Source of the DNA: Pseudomonas arsenicoxydans
GTDB taxonomy: Bacteria > Pseudomonadota > Gammaproteobacteria > Pseudomonadales > Pseudomonadaceae
DNA length: 64,000 nucleotides
Reading direction: 5' to 3'
NCBI RefSeq assembly: GCF_900103875.1
Contig: NZ_LT629705.1
Span: 3,791,001-3,855,000 of the forward strand
Shown here: piece by piece, positions 54,118 through 61,874 of the stretch
Layout of the letters: each line of letters starts with the position of its first letter
How positions within the stretch are numbered: the stretch's first letter is position 1
Made by a program: the position numbers and the translations under genes
Notes under the pieces: model-generated
What the model was told of the DNA's origin: nothing
The model's database searches: none
What the model saw: only the letters and a program-made list of their open reading frames with translations

Positions 54118-54327
54118 GTTCTCTACCTATCATGGTTGGAAAGCGTGTTGGTCAAATCCGATGCAATCGATGGCCCGAACGAATGCAAATGACTGGTCAG
54201 GTCGAATGCAAACGGGTGCTCAAGTGGAGTGCAATTTCGCATACAATGGAACGTCGAAGCGTTGATGACACTACACGGGGTACGCAGGTTGTACTCGGAA
54301 CACGCAGCTGTGCTTTCGTATGAAATG
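54118..54327. other. Intergenic region with degenerate IS21-end-like repeats
   Basis: 210 bases between IS1182 copy B and the CysQ-like gene. It contains three or four units resembling GGTCAxxTCGAATGCAA (54150, 54175, 54195, 54218), facing right. No gene is seen. The units mirror those at 55249-55307 on the other side of the phosphatase gene. Confidence 0.6.
54150..54233 (+). repeat. IS21-end-like repeat array, left, degenerate
   Basis: GGTCAAATCCGATGCAA (54150-54166), CCGAACGAATGCAA (54175-54188), GGTCAGGTCGAATGCAA (54195-54211) and GCTCAAGTGGAGTGCAA (about 54217-54233). Units vary by a few bases each. Confidence 0.65.
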
Positions 54328-55140
54328 TTATCGAAGCACTCGTTCCCATTCACGAGTTGCTAATTTGTGACACGCTGAAGGTGATCCGCCGAAGCATCGT
54401 TTCGATACAGTCGCCATTTCGGCCTCTGTCGTGTAACGGATACAGACTCCGTTTTCGTCCAGCAACACCCCTCCTGCACCTCTCAATAGCGCATGCCCAG
54501 CTACGACGTCATGAGCTGAGACAGGATAGAGCGAGACGCCACATACAGCATCGCCGACGGCGACTCTTGCTAGTCTGTATGCAATTGACGGCATTGCATG
54601 AAAACACGCCGGTGCGCACAGCTCACGATTGAGCTCCGGTTTATTCACCGCCGCGGCGCTGACCATTACTGTGCTGCCTTTCGAGAGCTTTTTATCAGCA
54701 AGACGTACGCTTACTGGTTTGCCGTTGCGAATCAAGTGTGGAACACCTTCTGCCCAACCGATGCAATCAGGAAGCCCCTCAGGAGTGACAGGGGCATACA
54801 CAACCCCGAGCACTGGGATAGTCTCATGCAGCAGACCCACCGACAGAGCAGACCCCTTTAGCCCCTTCAAGAAATCACTTGTGCCGTCGTTTGGGTCTAC
54901 AACCCAACACCAGGCATGCCCCGCGAGCAAGTGCCCCGTCTCTTCACCCCAAAAATCGCACCCAAGTAGGTTGAGAAGTTCAGGCCTCAAAATATCTTCG
55001 ATTTCTACGTCAACTAAGGCCTTGTCGCCCTGGCCGCGGGGTCCATCCGCACGATTCCACTCCTTCGAGAGCAAAACGCCTGTGAGTTCAACGATCTGGG
55101 TGACTTGAGCGAGGAGATTTGAAAGATTTTGACTGGCCAT
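54328..55140 (-). CDS. CysQ-like inositol monophosphatase-family phosphatase
   Basis: A 270-residue Mg-dependent phosphatase. Metal-site motifs are present: GEE (about 65-67), WVVDPNDGTSDF (about 78-89), and HDVVAGHALLRGAGG in the C-terminal part. The family includes CysQ, which hydrolyses 3-prime(2-prime)-phosphoadenosine-5-prime-phosphate, and inositol monophosphatases; the substrate here is not settled. Its setting, among transposons and far from sulfur genes, argues against it being the housekeeping cysQ. It is bracketed by inverted repeat arrays. Start at MASQNLSN. Confidence 0.82.
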   Translation of the reverse strand: MASQNLSNLLAQVTQIVELTGVLLSKEWNRADGPRGQGDKALVDVEIEDILRPELLNLLGCDFWGEETGHLLAGHAWCWVVDPNDGTSDFLKGLKGSALSVGLLHETIPVLGVVYAPVTPEGLPDCIGWAEGVPHLIRNGKPVSVRLADKKLSKGSTVMVSAAAVNKPELNRELCAPACFHAMPSIAYRLARVAVGDAVCGVSLYPVSAHDVVAGHALLRGAGGVLLDENGVCIRYTTEAEMATVSKRCFGGSPSACHKLATREWERVLR

Positions 55141-55248
55141 AACGCTCCAAAAAAATGACGGCCGCCAGTGAATTCCTCAAACGCAGCCGAAACATTATAG
55201 GTCGTGGGCAGACGGCTTCATCCATGAAACATCCTACAAAACAGTTAG

Positions 55249-55307
55249 TTGCATACCATTTGACCAGGCATTTGCATTCGATCTGACCAATTGCATTCGA
55301 TCTGACC
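55249..55307 (-). repeat. IS21-end-like repeat array, right
   Basis: TTGCATACCATTTGACC (55249-55265), then two identical TTGCATTCGATCTGACC units (55272-55288 and 55291-55307). The complement, GGTCAGATCGAATGCAA, is the same word as in the left array. It lies downstream of istB, where the right end of an IS21 element is expected. Confidence 0.75.
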
Positions 55308-55382
55308 AGTGCATTGGACATCACCGGTCGGAGGGCTTTTGACGCTTCCACTACCAGCCCCACCTCCCGCCTGGCGAAAGGC

Positions 55383-56126
55383 TTAGCGCTTGCGGCTTTT
55401 GACCTTGCGCATAGACTCACCCTTGAGCTGAAGAACATGAGATTTGTGCACGATTCGGTCAAGGATAGCGTCTGCAATCGTTGGGTCAGAGAACAGGTCG
55501 TACCATTTCTCCTTTGGATATTGGCTGGTGATTAGCAACGAGCCATTTTGAGCCTGTTGATCAATAACATCTAGGAGAAATGGACCAAGCTGTGCATCGA
55601 TGCCTCCAATACCAAGATCATCAATGATCAGTAGCTCGGCTCGGATCAATTGACGACGCAGTTTCGGGAGCGTGTGGTCCGCCCAAGATAGGGATATTTC
55701 TTCGAATAATTTTATGGCGGTGCGATAGACCACAGTTTTGCCAAATCGACAGGCCTGATTTCCAAAGGCACAAGCCAACCAGGTTTTTCCGGTACCGGTT
55801 GCACCGGTGATGATTAAGTTTTGTCGACGTCGCAGCCATTCGCATTCACCCAGAGCAATGACTTCATTGCGATCAAGCCCCCGACTGGCTTTGAATTCAA
55901 TATTTTCAAGGGTTGCTTCCGACTCGCGCAGCTTGGCTGCTCTTAGCAAGCGCTCAATCTTTCTAGTCTCGCGTTCGGATGTCTCTGCCTCCATCATCAG
56001 ACCCAATCGTGTATCGAAGGGCTGTTTGAGCAGGGATGGCTCCTCCAGTTGGCGCTCGTAAGCCATTGCCATTCCCGACAAACCAAGGCTCAGCAACCCC
56101 TGAGAAGTGTTCATTGATTGTTTCAT
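55383..56126 (-). CDS. istB: IstB-like ATPase, IS21 family
   Basis: A 247-residue AAA+ ATPase. Walker A ITGATGTGKTW (about 111-121), Walker B LLIIDDLG (about 170-177), sensor region SLLITSQYPKEKWYDL and C-terminal RIVHKSHVLQLKGESMRK. It selects target DNA and activates IstA. Its ATG overlaps the istA stop by 4 bases. Intact. Confidence 0.93.
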   Translation of the reverse strand: MKQSMNTSQGLLSLGLSGMAMAYERQLEEPSLLKQPFDTRLGLMMEAETSERETRKIERLLRAAKLRESEATLENIEFKASRGLDRNEVIALGECEWLRRRQNLIITGATGTGKTWLACAFGNQACRFGKTVVYRTAIKLFEEISLSWADHTLPKLRRQLIRAELLIIDDLGIGGIDAQLGPFLLDVIDQQAQNGSLLITSQYPKEKWYDLFSDPTIADAILDRIVHKSHVLQLKGESMRKVKSRKR

Positions 56127-57673
56127 ACCTGTTCATCTCCTTGCGTGGCGTAATATTGGGCGCCGCGAATGTTTGAGTGCTCGATGAGTGGTGTTGAAAC
56201 TCTGAACGAAGGGCGCAGATCAGACTCGTTACGTAAAATTGATCGCAGGCGTTCCGAGCTCAGGATGTTCAACGAATTGGCGTAAGCGCAAGCCGACTCC
56301 AACCGAGAAGACAAAATTTTTCCTTTACGTACGTCGCGCTTAAGTGCAGCCACAGCCCGGAGCCCAGTGGCGAAGTCCCTACGATCCTCGAGATTTTTTT
56401 TGACGTAATATAAAGTTTCGGGACCGACACTCTCTGCCCATACCAATAACATTTCAGGTTGGGAATCCTGAAAGTACCCATGGTTGGGAGATAAATGCTC
56501 TCTTAATGTGCTGAACCCTCTACTGTGACCTACACGATGAGTACTGATGATTTGCCGTTGAAAGCAGACTTCAAGCCACTCATCGCTTACGCGCAGGTCT
56601 ACAATCTGATTTGCGAACTGATAAGGGACCGAATAATTATGCTCATTGAACTCAACGTGGTAATCCTTGCCCACGCGGACGTGGTAAACCCATTGACTGT
56701 AGTTGTAGCTTTTCTCAGGTAGTGGTTGCAAAGCTGGCAAGTCAATCTCAAGGAAACGCGTCATCCGGCTTTTTGGATAAGTTCGAGTAATCCTATCGTT
56801 CAAAACACCGATCCAGTGAAATATTTGCTCATTGAGTTCTTCTAGTGAGAAAAATGTACGTGTGCGAAGCCTCGCAAGCACGAATCTTTGAACAATTTGA
56901 ACGCCTATCTCACCCAATGATTTATCCTTAGGTCTTCGAGGCCTAGCTGGCGTAACGGCTACGCCGTAGTGCTCTGAAAGTTCGGAGTACGCACGATTCA
57001 ATATAATTTGGTCACGTGTCGTCTTAAGTACTGCTGCCTTCAAATTATCGGGAACAACAAATTTGGGTGTACCTTCAAAGAACTCGAAAGCTCGCACATG
57101 ACAACGAAGCCAATCCGAAGTCGTCTGACTTGAAACGGCTGTAGCGAATGTGTACCCCGAAGCTCCCAATGTAGCTACGAAAATTTGAGCATTGCTGACA
57201 AGTCCTGTTACTGGGTCTGTTACAGGCATCGTTCGCCCGCAAAAGTCGACGAACATCTTGTCGCCTGGTAAGTGTATCTGTCTCATGCTGATCTTTTGGG
57301 TGTTTAGCCAAGCCTTATAGAGACGCGTAAATTGAGCATAAGAAACTCCCAGAGGCTCATTTTCCCGATACTCTTGCCATAACAATTCCAGAGTCATATC
57401 AGATAATTGAAGCTGTTCGTGGATATGTAGCCACTGTGGACAAACTTTTCTATTAACTGATTCTTTTGCGTCGCTGTATAGCCGAGCAGTGAGCATTTTG
57501 TTGTCGAGAATCTTGAGACTCTCCCAGGTTTCGCCACTTTGGTTTAATTGATCTCGAAGTGAACGAACCGTATTGTGAGATACCTGCGCTAATCGGCCAA
57601 TGGCTCGGTTAGAAAGCGATAGATCACACAAAAGGCGCAATACCTCGCGCTGCTTCTCTACTGGTAGTTTCAT
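56123..57673 (-). CDS. istA: IstA-like transposase, IS21 family
   Basis: A 516-residue DDE transposase. N-terminal helix-turn-helix (about 8-60; LSNRAIGRLAQVSHNTVRSLRDQL), core with first Asp in DKMFVDFCGRTMPV, second in FVVPDNLKAAV, and Glu in PKDKSLGEIGVQIVQR (the usual position holds E in GKAE-type motifs; here in LGEIG). C-terminal barrel YHVRVGKDYHVEFNEHNYSVPYQF. Start at MKLPVEKQ with GGGGGAGC upstream. Intact. Confidence 0.92.
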   Translation of the reverse strand: MKLPVEKQREVLRLLCDLSLSNRAIGRLAQVSHNTVRSLRDQLNQSGETWESLKILDNKMLTARLYSDAKESVNRKVCPQWLHIHEQLQLSDMTLELLWQEYRENEPLGVSYAQFTRLYKAWLNTQKISMRQIHLPGDKMFVDFCGRTMPVTDPVTGLVSNAQIFVATLGASGYTFATAVSSQTTSDWLRCHVRAFEFFEGTPKFVVPDNLKAAVLKTTRDQIILNRAYSELSEHYGVAVTPARPRRPKDKSLGEIGVQIVQRFVLARLRTRTFFSLEELNEQIFHWIGVLNDRITRTYPKSRMTRFLEIDLPALQPLPEKSYNYSQWVYHVRVGKDYHVEFNEHNYSVPYQFANQIVDLRVSDEWLEVCFQRQIISTHRVGHSRGFSTLREHLSPNHGYFQDSQPEMLLVWAESVGPETLYYVKKNLEDRRDFATGLRAVAALKRDVRKGKILSSRLESACAYANSLNILSSERLRSILRNESDLRPSFRVSTPLIEHSNIRGAQYYATQGDEQV

Positions 57674-57933
57674 CGTTGCTCCCCCGCGACAGGCGTGTGA
57701 ACGCCTCACAAATCGCGCCGTGTGAAATTTACAGATGAACGGGGTTTGGCCGGCTTGACGCCGAACGCAAGGGAACACAGAATGGCGATGTCTTGGCGTC
57801 GAAACCTGACATAACCAAAAAAAGCCTGGGGCGCCAACCCCGGGCTTTTTTGTGCTCCAGAACCACCGTATTAGGGTTCAGTCAGCTCTCATATCATTCC
57901 CTCTTTTTCCTGTAGCAGATCATATCGATCACG
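57674..57933. other. Gap between istA and the PrtN-like gene
   Basis: 260 bases. Near 57,724-57,810 the plus strand ends with an open frame reading to a TGA (GTCGAAACCTGA, about 57,810), possibly the last codons of a gene removed by the IS21 insertion. A strong terminator follows at 57,817. No complete gene is seen. Confidence 0.4.
57817..57851. terminator. Strong bidirectional terminator
   Basis: AGCCTGGGG and CCCCGGGCT pair (one G:T-type mismatch) around CGCCAA, with A7 before and T6 after. It would stop transcripts entering from either side. No intact gene now ends at its left, so it may be left over from a deleted gene. Confidence 0.8.
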
Positions 57934-58221
57934 TCATTGAGCCTCTTCTTGCATACCGTCTGGCAGCTTCGCAAGCGACAAACGCTGCTTGGCAATCCAT
58001 GTAGCCACCTCTTTCGATAACGCAAAGGAACCGCGTCGGTTTGGCACATCAAATAATGGCACCTCGATTCGCCCTCGCTGTTTGGCTTTGCGAAATGCCT
58101 CATGCGATGCGTAGCCCAACTCCCGCGACAGCGCATTGCTTCCGAGCATAAGCCCGTAACGGTCCACAAGGTCGTCCTCCAATTCGGAGGCGAGAGCCTC
58201 TATTTCAATGTCTTCTCGCAT
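57934..58221 (-). CDS. PrtN-like/excisionase-like DNA-binding protein
   Basis: A 95-residue protein. Central helix-turn-helix-like region: LVDRYGLMLGSNALSRELGYASHEAFRKAKQRGRIEVPLF, followed by a wing and FALSKEVATWIAKQRLS. The layout matches PrtN-type activators and plasmid or island-borne excisionase-like proteins. The start at MREDIEIE is preferred to one 8 codons upstream. It is divergent from the 346-aa gene by 111 bases. Probably its regulator. Confidence 0.7.
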   Translation of the reverse strand: MREDIEIEALASELEDDLVDRYGLMLGSNALSRELGYASHEAFRKAKQRGRIEVPLFDVPNRRGSFALSKEVATWIAKQRLSLAKLPDGMQEEAQ

Positions 58222-58280
58222 GACGCAATTGTCCCGTGTAGTCACGCATAATTTTAATAAACCAAGCTCTTGCCTTCCAG

Positions 58281-58306
58281 CCGTAAGACTTCTACATTTT
58301 TTACGG
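58281..58306. promoter_or_regulatory. Candidate operator: CCGTAA ... TTACGG inverted pair
   Basis: CCGTAA at 58281 and TTACGG at 58301 face each other with 14 bases between, 26 bases before the 346-aa gene start. It could be the site of the divergent PrtN-like protein. Six-base arms may occur by chance. Confidence 0.3.
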
Positions 58307-58332
58307 TATGGACTTTCGAGAGACCGGTGTAA

Positions 58333-59373
58333 ATGACTGATTTTAAACGGATAGCTGAAATCTATGCAGCGTTTCCAGATGAGATGCGGAATTTTTCAAG
58401 TGAAGAAAAATCGCCGCTACGAAGTCCGATTGATACGATGCGAACTCGCTACTGGTACGAAGGGCTCAAGCAACGCACTCACTTGTCGACCGCATATGCA
58501 CTGGAGAAATACTTCGAAAAGGAGTCGTTCCAACGAAACAGTGATGGGACCATTCGACATTATCGAAGTAAGTGGGAAGGTTACGACAACGACCTCAACA
58601 CCCCGAAATCGAAAACGCTTAAACGCGTTGAGCTGCTTGCGCCTGGTTCAACTCGAGAAGTGGAACACCCTCTTTGGGAAATAATGCGGCATGTAGCCAA
58701 GAAAGATATCGAATTAGACACGCACATGAGAGAACTTAGTGTCGATGTGCAAGAGGCGATCTATTCGTCAGGCTTTTCAGGTTTGTGTGCGTATTCGAAA
58801 CGCGAACCTGTCACACAGCGGCTGTTAGATAAGCTTGAAAAACGTGCCAGTCTCGACAGTATGGCTTGCCTCATTTGCTTGATTCTTGAAGCAATTCAGC
58901 AAAATCGCGATTCCACGGCTGTAAAAACGGCAAATACTTTGCATAATGTACTTTTAATGATTGGAATTGAACTGCAGTCTCGTCATATAGCACTTCCATT
59001 CTTAGATTGGGTTATTAGGCATATATTGCCCCTAGGAGTGCTGCCTCACTTGAAAGTTTCGATGGTGAGCAGTGACTACGTGCAAGCTTCAGCTTATTTG
59101 AACGCAATGGTTTATCAAAATAAAAGCCGCAGAGGGAAAAGCCTGGAATGGCCTCAGCGCGTCAAAGTTATGCATCGGTTAATTCACGGTAAAATGGGGA
59201 TGGACGTTGAGTTTGCCATGAGACCAAGATTTGAGCTTAGGTCTGACATTAAGGATATTTCACCAGAGGATATCAAAGACTTTGAGAGCGCCTCTAAATT
59301 TCGGAGCTGGGGTTGGAAATGTATTCTTGAAGGACGTTCAGAACCCTTCCCGCCGGCTGAGCTCTTCCTCTGA
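58333..59373 (+). CDS. Unrecognised 346-aa protein
   Basis: No domain is recognised. The protein is soluble and helical: N-terminal region with RYWYEGLKQRTHLSTAYALEKYFEKESF, middle SGFSGLCAYSKREPVTQRLLDKLEKRASLDSMACLICLILEAI, and C-terminal RRGKSLEWPQRVKVMHRLIHGKMGMDVEFAMRPRFELRSD. No signal, membrane helix or nucleotide-binding motif is evident. The gene is AT-richer than the core genes on the left. It is divergent from a PrtN-like gene, alone in its direction, ending 80 bases before the XRE gene, which faces it. Confidence 0.65.
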   Translation: MTDFKRIAEIYAAFPDEMRNFSSEEKSPLRSPIDTMRTRYWYEGLKQRTHLSTAYALEKYFEKESFQRNSDGTIRHYRSKWEGYDNDLNTPKSKTLKRVELLAPGSTREVEHPLWEIMRHVAKKDIELDTHMRELSVDVQEAIYSSGFSGLCAYSKREPVTQRLLDKLEKRASLDSMACLICLILEAIQQNRDSTAVKTANTLHNVLLMIGIELQSRHIALPFLDWVIRHILPLGVLPHLKVSMVSSDYVQASAYLNAMVYQNKSRRGKSLEWPQRVKVMHRLIHGKMGMDVEFAMRPRFELRSDIKDISPEDIKDFESASKFRSWGWKCILEGRSEPFPPAELFL

Positions 59374-59452
59374 CAGCACGCGTGCACGAAGCAAGATGAC
59401 AGTGGTGGCAACCTCAGGCCTTCTTGAGAGCAGCTCCTGACTAGATGCAGAT

Positions 59453-59674
59453 CTACAGCTCTGACATCTGAGGTAATAGGCAGGATGGATCACAAGCGAG
59501 CTCGCTTGCGATGCGATACAGCTTCTCAACCGTGATGTTTACTTCACCACGCTCAATCCGCCCCATATAGCTACGGTCGATGTTGCAGGCTAGAGCTAAT
59601 GCATCTTGAGAAACCCTGCGGGCCTTTCTCTGTGCCCGAATGAGTTCCCCTAACGCTTTCGCCAACGTATCCAT
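59453..59674 (-). CDS. XRE-family regulator (C-protein-like)
   Basis: A 73-residue single-domain helix-turn-helix protein (about 8-65; RKARRVSQDALALACNIDRSYMGRIERGEVNITVEKLYRIASEL). Its size and the YMGRIERGEVN recognition turn resemble controller proteins of restriction-modification systems and other defence loci. It is divergent from the two-gene operon across 104 bases that carry a 16-bp palindrome; that site is the probable operator. Confidence 0.85.
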   Translation of the reverse strand: MDTLAKALGELIRAQRKARRVSQDALALACNIDRSYMGRIERGEVNITVEKLYRIASELACDPSCLLPQMSEL

Positions 59675-59713
59675 GCCCGCCTCAATTTCACATGAGGCGG
59701 CACTATCGTGTGT

Positions 59714-59746
59714 TTGCGGACGCAGGAGCCACGGATTATAATCCGT
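59714..59746 (+). promoter_or_regulatory. Promoter inside a perfect palindrome, upstream of the 196-aa/helicase operon
   Basis: ACGGATTATAATCCGT (59731-59746) is a perfect 16-bp palindrome. TATAAT (59737-59742) lies in its middle and TTGCGG (59714-59719) is 17 bases upstream, giving a sigma-70 type promoter. A repressor on the palindrome would block it. The predicted transcript starts near 59749, which supports the ATG at 59779 as the first start. Confidence 0.7.
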
Positions 59747-59778
59747 ATTTCTTTTGCGTTAACTCTTCTGGTGCCTCA

Positions 59779-60369
59779 ATGAAATCTGCCTCGTATATCT
59801 TCGATAAGCGTCTGTATGGGCTGCTTCACGAGGAAGGGCATTCAACGTTTACGACTCGGGAACTTCGTGATGCGTATGCCAAACGCCTGGATGGCATGAC
59901 TTTTCGTATCGGTGATGTGCGCCGCTATGTGTATGAGCAGATCCGCCGAATGTTACGCATTGGCTGGCTTGCACACGATGAAGAGCGTCTTGCGCGGGGA
60001 CAGGTCTACCACCTACAACCCATTCCGGCCCACTTGCAGTTGGAGCTTATCGATAACGGCTTTGAGAGCAGCCTTAAAACTGCGCCGGAACCACACCAGG
60101 AACCTTTAGTGCTCGATGATGCGGCCGCACCTCTAGCCCCTCCGACAGGTTCAGATCAACGTTTAAAATCGCTCCATAAAGAAATCCGTTTGGACTTCCT
60201 GTCTTCGATGGGCGAGGCGGAGCGGTACAAGCTGCTTCTGGATGAGATGCCGTATCTGCGTGACAAGGTCGAGAGCGAGTATCTAGAAGCGAGAGACCGC
60301 AGTTCGCGTTTGCTGGGCCATCTCCGCGCGATCGAGAAAACACTCAAGACGCTAGCCGCCACACAATGA
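59779..60369 (+). CDS. Winged-helix/coiled-coil protein, first gene of the helicase operon
   Basis: A 196-residue protein, not recognised. Residues about 10-90 look like a winged helix (FTTRELRDAYAKRLDGMTFRIGDVRRYVYEQIRRMLRIGWLAH, then VYHLQPI as wing). A Pro/Ala linker follows (LDDAAAPLAPPTG), then a charged coiled coil to the C-terminus (about 130-195; KVESEYLEARDRSSRLLGHLRAIEKTLKTLA). It may be a DNA-binding adaptor for the helicase, whose ATG overlaps its stop by 4 bases. A start 29 codons upstream is open but would precede the promoter. Confidence 0.7.
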   Translation: MKSASYIFDKRLYGLLHEEGHSTFTTRELRDAYAKRLDGMTFRIGDVRRYVYEQIRRMLRIGWLAHDEERLARGQVYHLQPIPAHLQLELIDNGFESSLKTAPEPHQEPLVLDDAAAPLAPPTGSDQRLKSLHKEIRLDFLSSMGEAERYKLLLDEMPYLRDKVESEYLEARDRSSRLLGHLRAIEKTLKTLAATQ

Positions 60370-61766
60370 TCAGATCGCTCCGAGACTGGCAACACAGATG
60401 TATCAACACGGCGTTGGCCCACTTTACTGTCATGCCACATTTTTTCTGCCAGGCAACGCCTGGCGCCGGCAAAACGCGTATGGCGGCAGAGTTGGCTAGC
60501 CGATTGCTCGAGCAAGATAGAATCGAGCTAGTTTTGTGCTTCGCGCCGTCCTGCCAGGTTGTGGAGGGTTTTCGCTCAACCTTTGCTGCCGTACTTGGCA
60601 GGCGCCTTGACGGTCGGATCGGTGCCGCGGGTGCGGCATTCACCTACCAAGCCATGGAACATCGAGATGAAGCTTTCTGGCAGCTTCTTGATGACTATCG
60701 TGTGCTCGTGGTCTTCGATGAGATCCACCACTGTGCTGGCCATGATCCGCTGCTCTGCAACGCTTGGGGACAGCAGATCCTACACCGAATACAGGATCGC
60801 GCTGCCTTTACGTTGGCCCTCTCCGGAACCCCATGGCGCTCTGATGATCGAGCCATTGCATTGGCAAGATACTCCACACCCGAAGGGCACTTGATCTGCG
60901 ACTACCGCTATGGCCTAAAAGAAGCAATTGCAGACGGTGTTTGTCGCTCTCCTCGAATTACCCTACTCGACAACAAGAAAGTCAAACTCACTGAGGAAAT
61001 AGGTGCTGATAGCTCCGTAAGGGTGTTTCCCAGCATTGCCAATCTCTTGGGAGAATCTCCAATCACCTACGAAGAACTGCTTCGGCATAATGAGGTGATC
61101 GCTCAACTGCTCGATCTTGGCTGCAGCAAGCTGAGAGAGGTTCGCGAGACTAAGCCGGATGCCGCGGGGTTGGTAGTAGCCACCGACATTGAGCACGCTC
61201 AAGAAATTGCTCAGGCCCTGAATGCCAGAGGGGAAGCTTGCCGCATCGTTACCAACAAAACTCCTGATGCTCAGCAAGTGATCAATGCATTCAGACAAAG
61301 TTCTTGTCGTTGGATTGTCGCCGTTGGGATGATCAGTGAAGGCACCGACGTACCACGCCTGCAAGTGTGCTGCTATCTCAGCCGCATCCGCACTGAATTG
61401 CATTATCGGCAAGTGTTAGGACGAGTGCTTCGACGTACAGGTGAATCGGATAATCAGGCTTGGCTATTCATGCTAGCGGAGCCGACGCTACAAGGCTTTG
61501 CCGAGCGAATTGCAGAAGACTTGCCGGATGATCTGGCGGTGCTAAATGAGGTGCAGGTGCCAGCTTTCAGCTTCAGCTCAGAACTAGGAATGAGTGACCC
61601 GGTTGGCAATGACAATGGCCTGGGTAAAAACATTGAAAGCGAAGATCAGCAATTCATCGGTGCCGCCCCTACAAACATCGTCTCACTAGGCGTGGGCGCA
61701 ACTGGACCTAGCTACCAGGTGAGTTTTTCCCAGCATTTCAGGCAGCAATTGCTAGCCTATTTGTAG
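60366..61766 (+). CDS. SF2 DEAD/DEAH-type helicase (RAD25/XPB-like)
   Basis: A 466-residue superfamily 2 helicase. Motif I ATPGAGKT (30-37), motif II DEIH (118-121), motif III SGT (153-155), motif V GMISEGTDVP (321-330), motif VI RQVLGRVLRR (348-357). Both RecA-like domains are complete. The last 90 residues lack a recognisable nuclease or other effector. It is coupled to the 196-aa gene and probably acts with it on duplex DNA or RNA. No match to a named defence system is claimed from these motifs alone. Confidence 0.88.
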   Translation: MIRSLRDWQHRCINTALAHFTVMPHFFCQATPGAGKTRMAAELASRLLEQDRIELVLCFAPSCQVVEGFRSTFAAVLGRRLDGRIGAAGAAFTYQAMEHRDEAFWQLLDDYRVLVVFDEIHHCAGHDPLLCNAWGQQILHRIQDRAAFTLALSGTPWRSDDRAIALARYSTPEGHLICDYRYGLKEAIADGVCRSPRITLLDNKKVKLTEEIGADSSVRVFPSIANLLGESPITYEELLRHNEVIAQLLDLGCSKLREVRETKPDAAGLVVATDIEHAQEIAQALNARGEACRIVTNKTPDAQQVINAFRQSSCRWIVAVGMISEGTDVPRLQVCCYLSRIRTELHYRQVLGRVLRRTGESDNQAWLFMLAEPTLQGFAERIAEDLPDDLAVLNEVQVPAFSFSSELGMSDPVGNDNGLGKNIESEDQQFIGAAPTNIVSLGVGATGPSYQVSFSQHFRQQLLAYL

Positions 61767-61874
61767 GGAGAGGCTCAAGAGCTCAACGAAAAAGGGGTCA
61801 TCGTTTACAGATAGATCCCAACCGCTTGAGCAGATCGTACGCATGAAAAAGCTGCCACATTCGAAATACAGTTT

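Larger units (their letters stand above)
55249..57673 (-). mobile_element. IS21-family element (istA-istB); outer end not resolved
   Basis: istA and istB form a coupled pair, and a transposase-binding repeat array lies beyond istB. Nothing matching the array was found upstream of istA (57,674-57,850), so either that end is degenerate or the element is truncated there. Bounds given are the minimum. Confidence 0.75.

Noticed and set aside
54328-55140. Calling the phosphatase cysQ outright
   Set aside because: The motifs define the inositol monophosphatase superfamily only, and the location among transposons does not fit the housekeeping gene. No gene symbol is given.
54150-55307. Repeated 17-base words that might suggest a CRISPR array
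   Set aside because: Units are short, degenerate, unevenly spaced and occur next to istB in inverted orientation. They fit IS21 transposase-binding ends. No cas genes are in the window.
59692-59778. Upstream extension of the 196-aa protein to an ATG at 59692
   Set aside because: The extension would cover the palindrome and its TATAAT box and would start before the predicted transcript. The added residues show no domain.
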